From positions 1 to 17,419 of the forward strand of contig JALOKS010000015.1 of NCBI GenBank assembly GCA_025456385.1: a stretch of DNA of 17,419 nt, in the 5' to 3' direction. Position numbers and translations under genes: made by a program. The notes under the pieces were generated by a model, which saw only the letters and a list, made by a program, of their open reading frames with translations, searched no databases and was not told the origin of the DNA. Shown here piece after piece: positions 16,001 through 17,419 of this stretch (positions within the stretch are counted from its first letter, which is position 1; each line of letters starts with the position of its first letter). The stretch is from Thermoanaerobaculales bacterium. Its GTDB lineage: Bacteria > Acidobacteriota > Thermoanaerobaculia > Thermoanaerobaculales > Sulfomarinibacteraceae.

Positions 16001-16915
16001 GGTCAGGGCGACGCCGATGCCGCCCCGATCCGCGGCGGTGACGGGGAGCTCGACGACCCCGGACCGCCCGGCGCCGAGGTCGCGGCGCTCGATCCTGCGC
16101 CCGTCGCGGTAGAGCTCGAGAACCATCTCCTGGGCCTTGAACCCGGTGTGGACCAGCAGGCGCGCGGTCTCACCCACCGCTGCCGAGGAGCGCTCGAAAC
16201 GCAGCAGCGCGGGCAGCGCGAGCGGCGTCCGGCTCTCGCCGACCACCACCAGGTGCTCGCGGGTCGTGAACTCGGCACCGAACTCATCCGTCGTCGAGTA
16301 GGCCAGCCGGTAGGCACCGGCCTCGAGCCCCGGCAGCGCGAGCTCGGCCGCGCCGTCGGCACCGTGCTCGAGCGCGCCGGCCGCGACCTCCTCGCCCTCC
16401 GGCCACAGGGCGAGCACCTCGTCGGGCTCGTAGTCGGGCTGCCAGCGCGGCCGCACGCGATCGCCGGGGGTCGCGAAGCTGTCATCCGCGGCCGGTGGCA
16501 GCGGCTGCTCGGCCGGAGTCAGGGTCTCGGCGGGCTGGGCGAGCCGCAGGAGGCGCCAGCTCGCGGCGCCGGACCGCGGCGTGCCGTCGAGGTCGCTGCG
16601 CAGCGCCCGCACGGTCGCCGGCTCGCCCGCGCGGACGAAGCCCCGCTCGCTGAGCAGCCTCGCCTCCACCGCCACGAAGCCGAGACGGAAGAGGCGCTCG
16701 GCGGAGCGGGTCTCGCCGCCCTCGTCGGTGACGTCGACCGCCAGCCGGTAGCGGTAGCTGACACCGCGCGCAGCTTCCCGCTCGTCGGCCTCGGGCGTGA
16801 AGCGCAACCGGAAGCGCCCCTCCGCGTCGAGCGCGGCCTCCCCTCCGGCCACCACCTGCGTCTGCGCCGACGGCGACCGGTCCCACCACGACCACCAACG
16901 CGGGTAGACCGGCTC
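13085..16915 (-). CDS. Bacterial alpha-2-macroglobulin, main part (5' end missing)
   Basis: Large secreted or periplasmic protease inhibitor that traps proteases through a bait region and a thioester. From Glu at 16915 the intact frame gives 1276 aa. Order seen: macroglobulin-type domains (RFRLRFTPEADE, SYRYRLAVDVTDEGG), a low-complexity Met/Ala-rich bait-like segment at about 15400-15575, then AETAFWRPHL, TEWNLWVHA and VRPYLPRFLREGD of the core domain. The thioester motif CTEQ (14687-14698, in YPHECTEQTLNRF) keeps Cys and Gln, so the thioester should form. The helical thioester domain contains WAPEDRAWLWYNDTIE and NHWKSTRATAEVL. A final beta domain ends YAPEFTAYSAGNTLEVDPG. The family is usually near 1,900 aa, so several hundred N-terminal residues including the signal lie beyond the window. 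The gene usually found beside enterobacterial versions, pbpC, is not seen here. The frame is broken at its upstream edge (see next entry). Confidence 0.92.
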   Translation of the reverse strand, partial: EPVYPRWWSWWDRSPSAQTQVVAGGEAALDAEGRFRLRFTPEADEREAARGVSYRYRLAVDVTDEGGETRSAERLFRLGFVAVEARLLSERGFVRAGEPATVRALRSDLDGTPRSGAASWRLLRLAQPAETLTPAEQPLPPAADDSFATPGDRVRPRWQPDYEPDEVLALWPEGEEVAAGALEHGADGAAELALPGLEAGAYRLAYSTTDEFGAEFTTREHLVVVGESRTPLALPALLRFERSSAAVGETARLLVHTGFKAQEMVLELYRDGRRIERRDLGAGRSGVVELPVTAADRGGIGVALTLVRDHQLVRETARLAVPWDDRRLDIELASFRDTMRPGARESFAVTVRRHDGGPVDSAAAELLALMFDRSLDIFAPYEPPGVAALYPDRSAVGRLGASLGRATQAWGSSSLPELPVYPALHGDSLKGLDGHGIGGPGARGLYRHMKAGMALQARAEMAAMPAPMAADAAVEGKAANEVLADEGAAGAPADAGAAPEGGSELRSDFAETAFWRPHLVLGPDGSATVEFEVPDSVTEWNLWVHAVTRDLRGGSVTRRARSVKELMVRPYLPRFLREGDRALLEVAVNNAGEQALAGSLNLEIVDPETGVDLRPQFGLDAARTTGVAFSVEPGAGTTLSFPLAAPPRVGQVAFKVTARAGGFSDGELRALPLLPGRMHLMQSRFVALRDRDRREMRFADLAAQDDPSLINDRLVVTVDGQLFYSVLDALPYLVEYPHECTEQTLNRFLSTGIVASLFDRYPSVERMADQLSARETRTESWQAVDPNRAMALVETPWLALSRGGSEQPDELIKVLDPAVTRAQRSAALAALEKSQTSLGGFPWFPGGPPSPWMTLYILSGFAKGLEFGVAAPEGMVQEAWAYLHRHWVDEWADWMVDRDCCWETVTFLNYVLASYPDESWTGGVFTADDRRRMLDFSFRHWREHSPLTKGYLALTLERAGRHEDAVLVFDAVMDSAKTDPDLGTYWAPEDRAWLWYNDTIETHAFALRTLTELAPEDPRRHGLVQWLFLNKKLNHWKSTRATAEVLYSLAHYLRREQALEGREVVEVAVGPRRRTFVFSPEEYSGARNRLVVEGPEIEPASMATVVVEKETPGFAFASATWHFSTERLPEEARGDLFAVERSYLRRFNDGSGWALEPLADGMRLEPGDQVEVQLSIRAKHAAEYVHLRDPRGAGFEPETLHSQYTWDLGIAWYEEVRDSGTNFFFEWLPAGEYTLRYRLRATMAGTFRVAPAVLQSMYAPEFTAYSAGNTLEVDPG

Positions 16916-16916
16916 G
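16818..16916. repeat. 99-bp direct repeat, internal copy
   Basis: Identical base for base to 17321-17419. The base before each copy differs (c at 16817, t at 17320). This copy sits in its expected protein context, coding minus-strand EPVYPRWW through ALDAEG and continuing into RFRLRFTPEADE. The frame break of the alpha-2-macroglobulin gene falls exactly at its right edge. Confidence 0.95.
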
Positions 16917-16917
16917 G

Positions 16918-17419
16918 CTCGGCCTCGCGGTTGAGCCGCAGGGCGGCCTCCGGATCGTCGATCTCGACCGAGAAGGTGGGCCGCTTGTACTCCTCCACCC
17001 GCAGCCAGGCCTCGCCGCCGAGCGAGCTGCGCAGGCGCCACTGGCCGAGCAGTCTGCCCGCCGGGATCTCGAAGCTCCCGCTTGCCGAGCCGAAGCCGTT
17101 GGTGGTGACCAGGGAGCTTGCCACCTCGTCGCCGTTGGCATCGATCAGGCTCACCTCGAGCTCGGTGCCGGGAAGCGTCGCGTACTCGAGCTCCTCGCCG
17201 CCCCCACGGTAGGCGACGGCCTTCCAGTGCAGCTCCTGCAGCGGGCGGTAGACGGCGCGGTCCGTGTACAGGAGGGCCGAGCTCGCGATGTCCCGCCTGC
17301 TTTCCGCGGGGCGCCACAGTCCCTCCGCGTCGAGCGCGGCCTCCCCTCCGGCCACCACCTGCGTCTGCGCCGACGGCGACCGGTCCCACCACGACCACCA
17401 ACGCGGGTAGACCGGCTCG
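16918..17419 (-). CDS. Upstream segment of the same alpha-2-macroglobulin gene, in another frame
   Basis: Downstream of the terminal repeat, the frame from about 17320 to 16918 reads a macroglobulin domain: LLYTDRAVYRPLQELHWKA (about 17275-17220), then GSFEIPAGRLLGQWRLR and LRVEEYKRPTFSVEIDDP, ending in LRLNREAE. This is the MG2/MG3-type region that normally precedes the EPVYPRWW stretch of the main part, but here it joins it in the wrong frame and without the 25-30 residues of strand (usually of 'YYFG-P' type) that I would expect between them. The 99 bases at the very end of the window code for a second copy of EPVYPRWWSWWDRSP, which is out of place before LLYTDRAVYRP. Best read as a real gene part spoiled by a mis-join. 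Confidence 0.7.
17321..17419. repeat. 99-bp direct repeat, terminal copy
   Basis: Second copy, offset by 503 bases, ending at the last base of the window. Its coding content does not fit the following LWRPAESRRD and TDRAVYRP sequence. An exact repeat of 99 bases at a sequence end equals a word length used by de Bruijn assemblers, which suggests an artefact rather than a genomic repeat. Confidence 0.9.

Noticed and set aside
16918..17401. N-terminal extension of the alpha-2-macroglobulin frame up to an ATG at 17401
   Set aside because: Its first 160 or so residues are Arg/Gly/Pro-rich nonsense; the real macroglobulin sequence (TDRAVYRP, EEYKRPTF) is in another frame over the same bases.
16818..17419. 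Reading the repeated 99-mer as a mobile element end or attachment site
   Set aside because: It is coding sequence of the macroglobulin gene, has no integrase or transposase nearby, and its end coincides with the end of the window.

Overview
The window is GC-rich, tightly packed bacterial DNA with about a dozen genes. No tRNA, rRNA, CRISPR array, phage gene or transposase is visible. Most products carry a signal peptide or lipoprotein anchor, so this is an envelope and secretion-oriented segment. The high GC content, the large alpha-2-macroglobulin, the winged-helix/ATPase/TPR regulator and the run of small secreted proteins of unnamed families would suit an uncultured Acidobacteriota-like lineage or another GC-rich Gram-negative. 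That placement is an inference from gene style; no marker gene is present.

Layout. On the minus strand, read from 7088 down to 1: a large CadC-like winged-helix/STAND-type ATPase regulator (7088-4170), an MltF-type lipoprotein joining a solute-binding domain to a lytic transglycosylase domain (4045-2474), a secreted SdsA1/YjcS-type alkyl sulfatase (2284-203), and the first 50 codons of another exported protein (151-1). On the plus strand from 7250: an 85-aa exported protein, a 71-aa cytosolic protein, then three exported proteins in a row (7940-8671, 8745-9380, 9408-10088), the last a DUF3313 member. Next come two membrane-anchored alpha/beta hydrolases placed head to head (11363-10101 minus, 11459-13006 plus). 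The right end holds a bacterial alpha-2-macroglobulin gene on the minus strand (stop at 13085), whose 5' part runs off the window.

How it may work together (inference). The regulator is divergent from the small exported protein. A two-part inverted repeat lies in the gap and covers the -35 of a candidate leaderless promoter, which looks like an autoregulatory operator. The MltF-like lipoprotein and the alkyl sulfatase follow in the same direction and could be its targets. The alpha-2-macroglobulin (periplasmic protease trap), MltF (peptidoglycan turnover) and the exported proteins share an envelope-defence or maintenance theme, but no single pathway is evident.

Two cautions. The last 99 bases of the window repeat 16818-16916 exactly, and the alpha-2-macroglobulin reading frame breaks at that internal copy. 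This looks more like an assembly mis-join at a contig end than biology. Also, very long open frames opposite the real genes are codon-bias shadows. No intergenic stretch exceeds 190 bases. I see no clearly novel multi-gene system; the best candidates for new biology are the unnamed exported families at 7940-9380 and the regulator with its putative operator.
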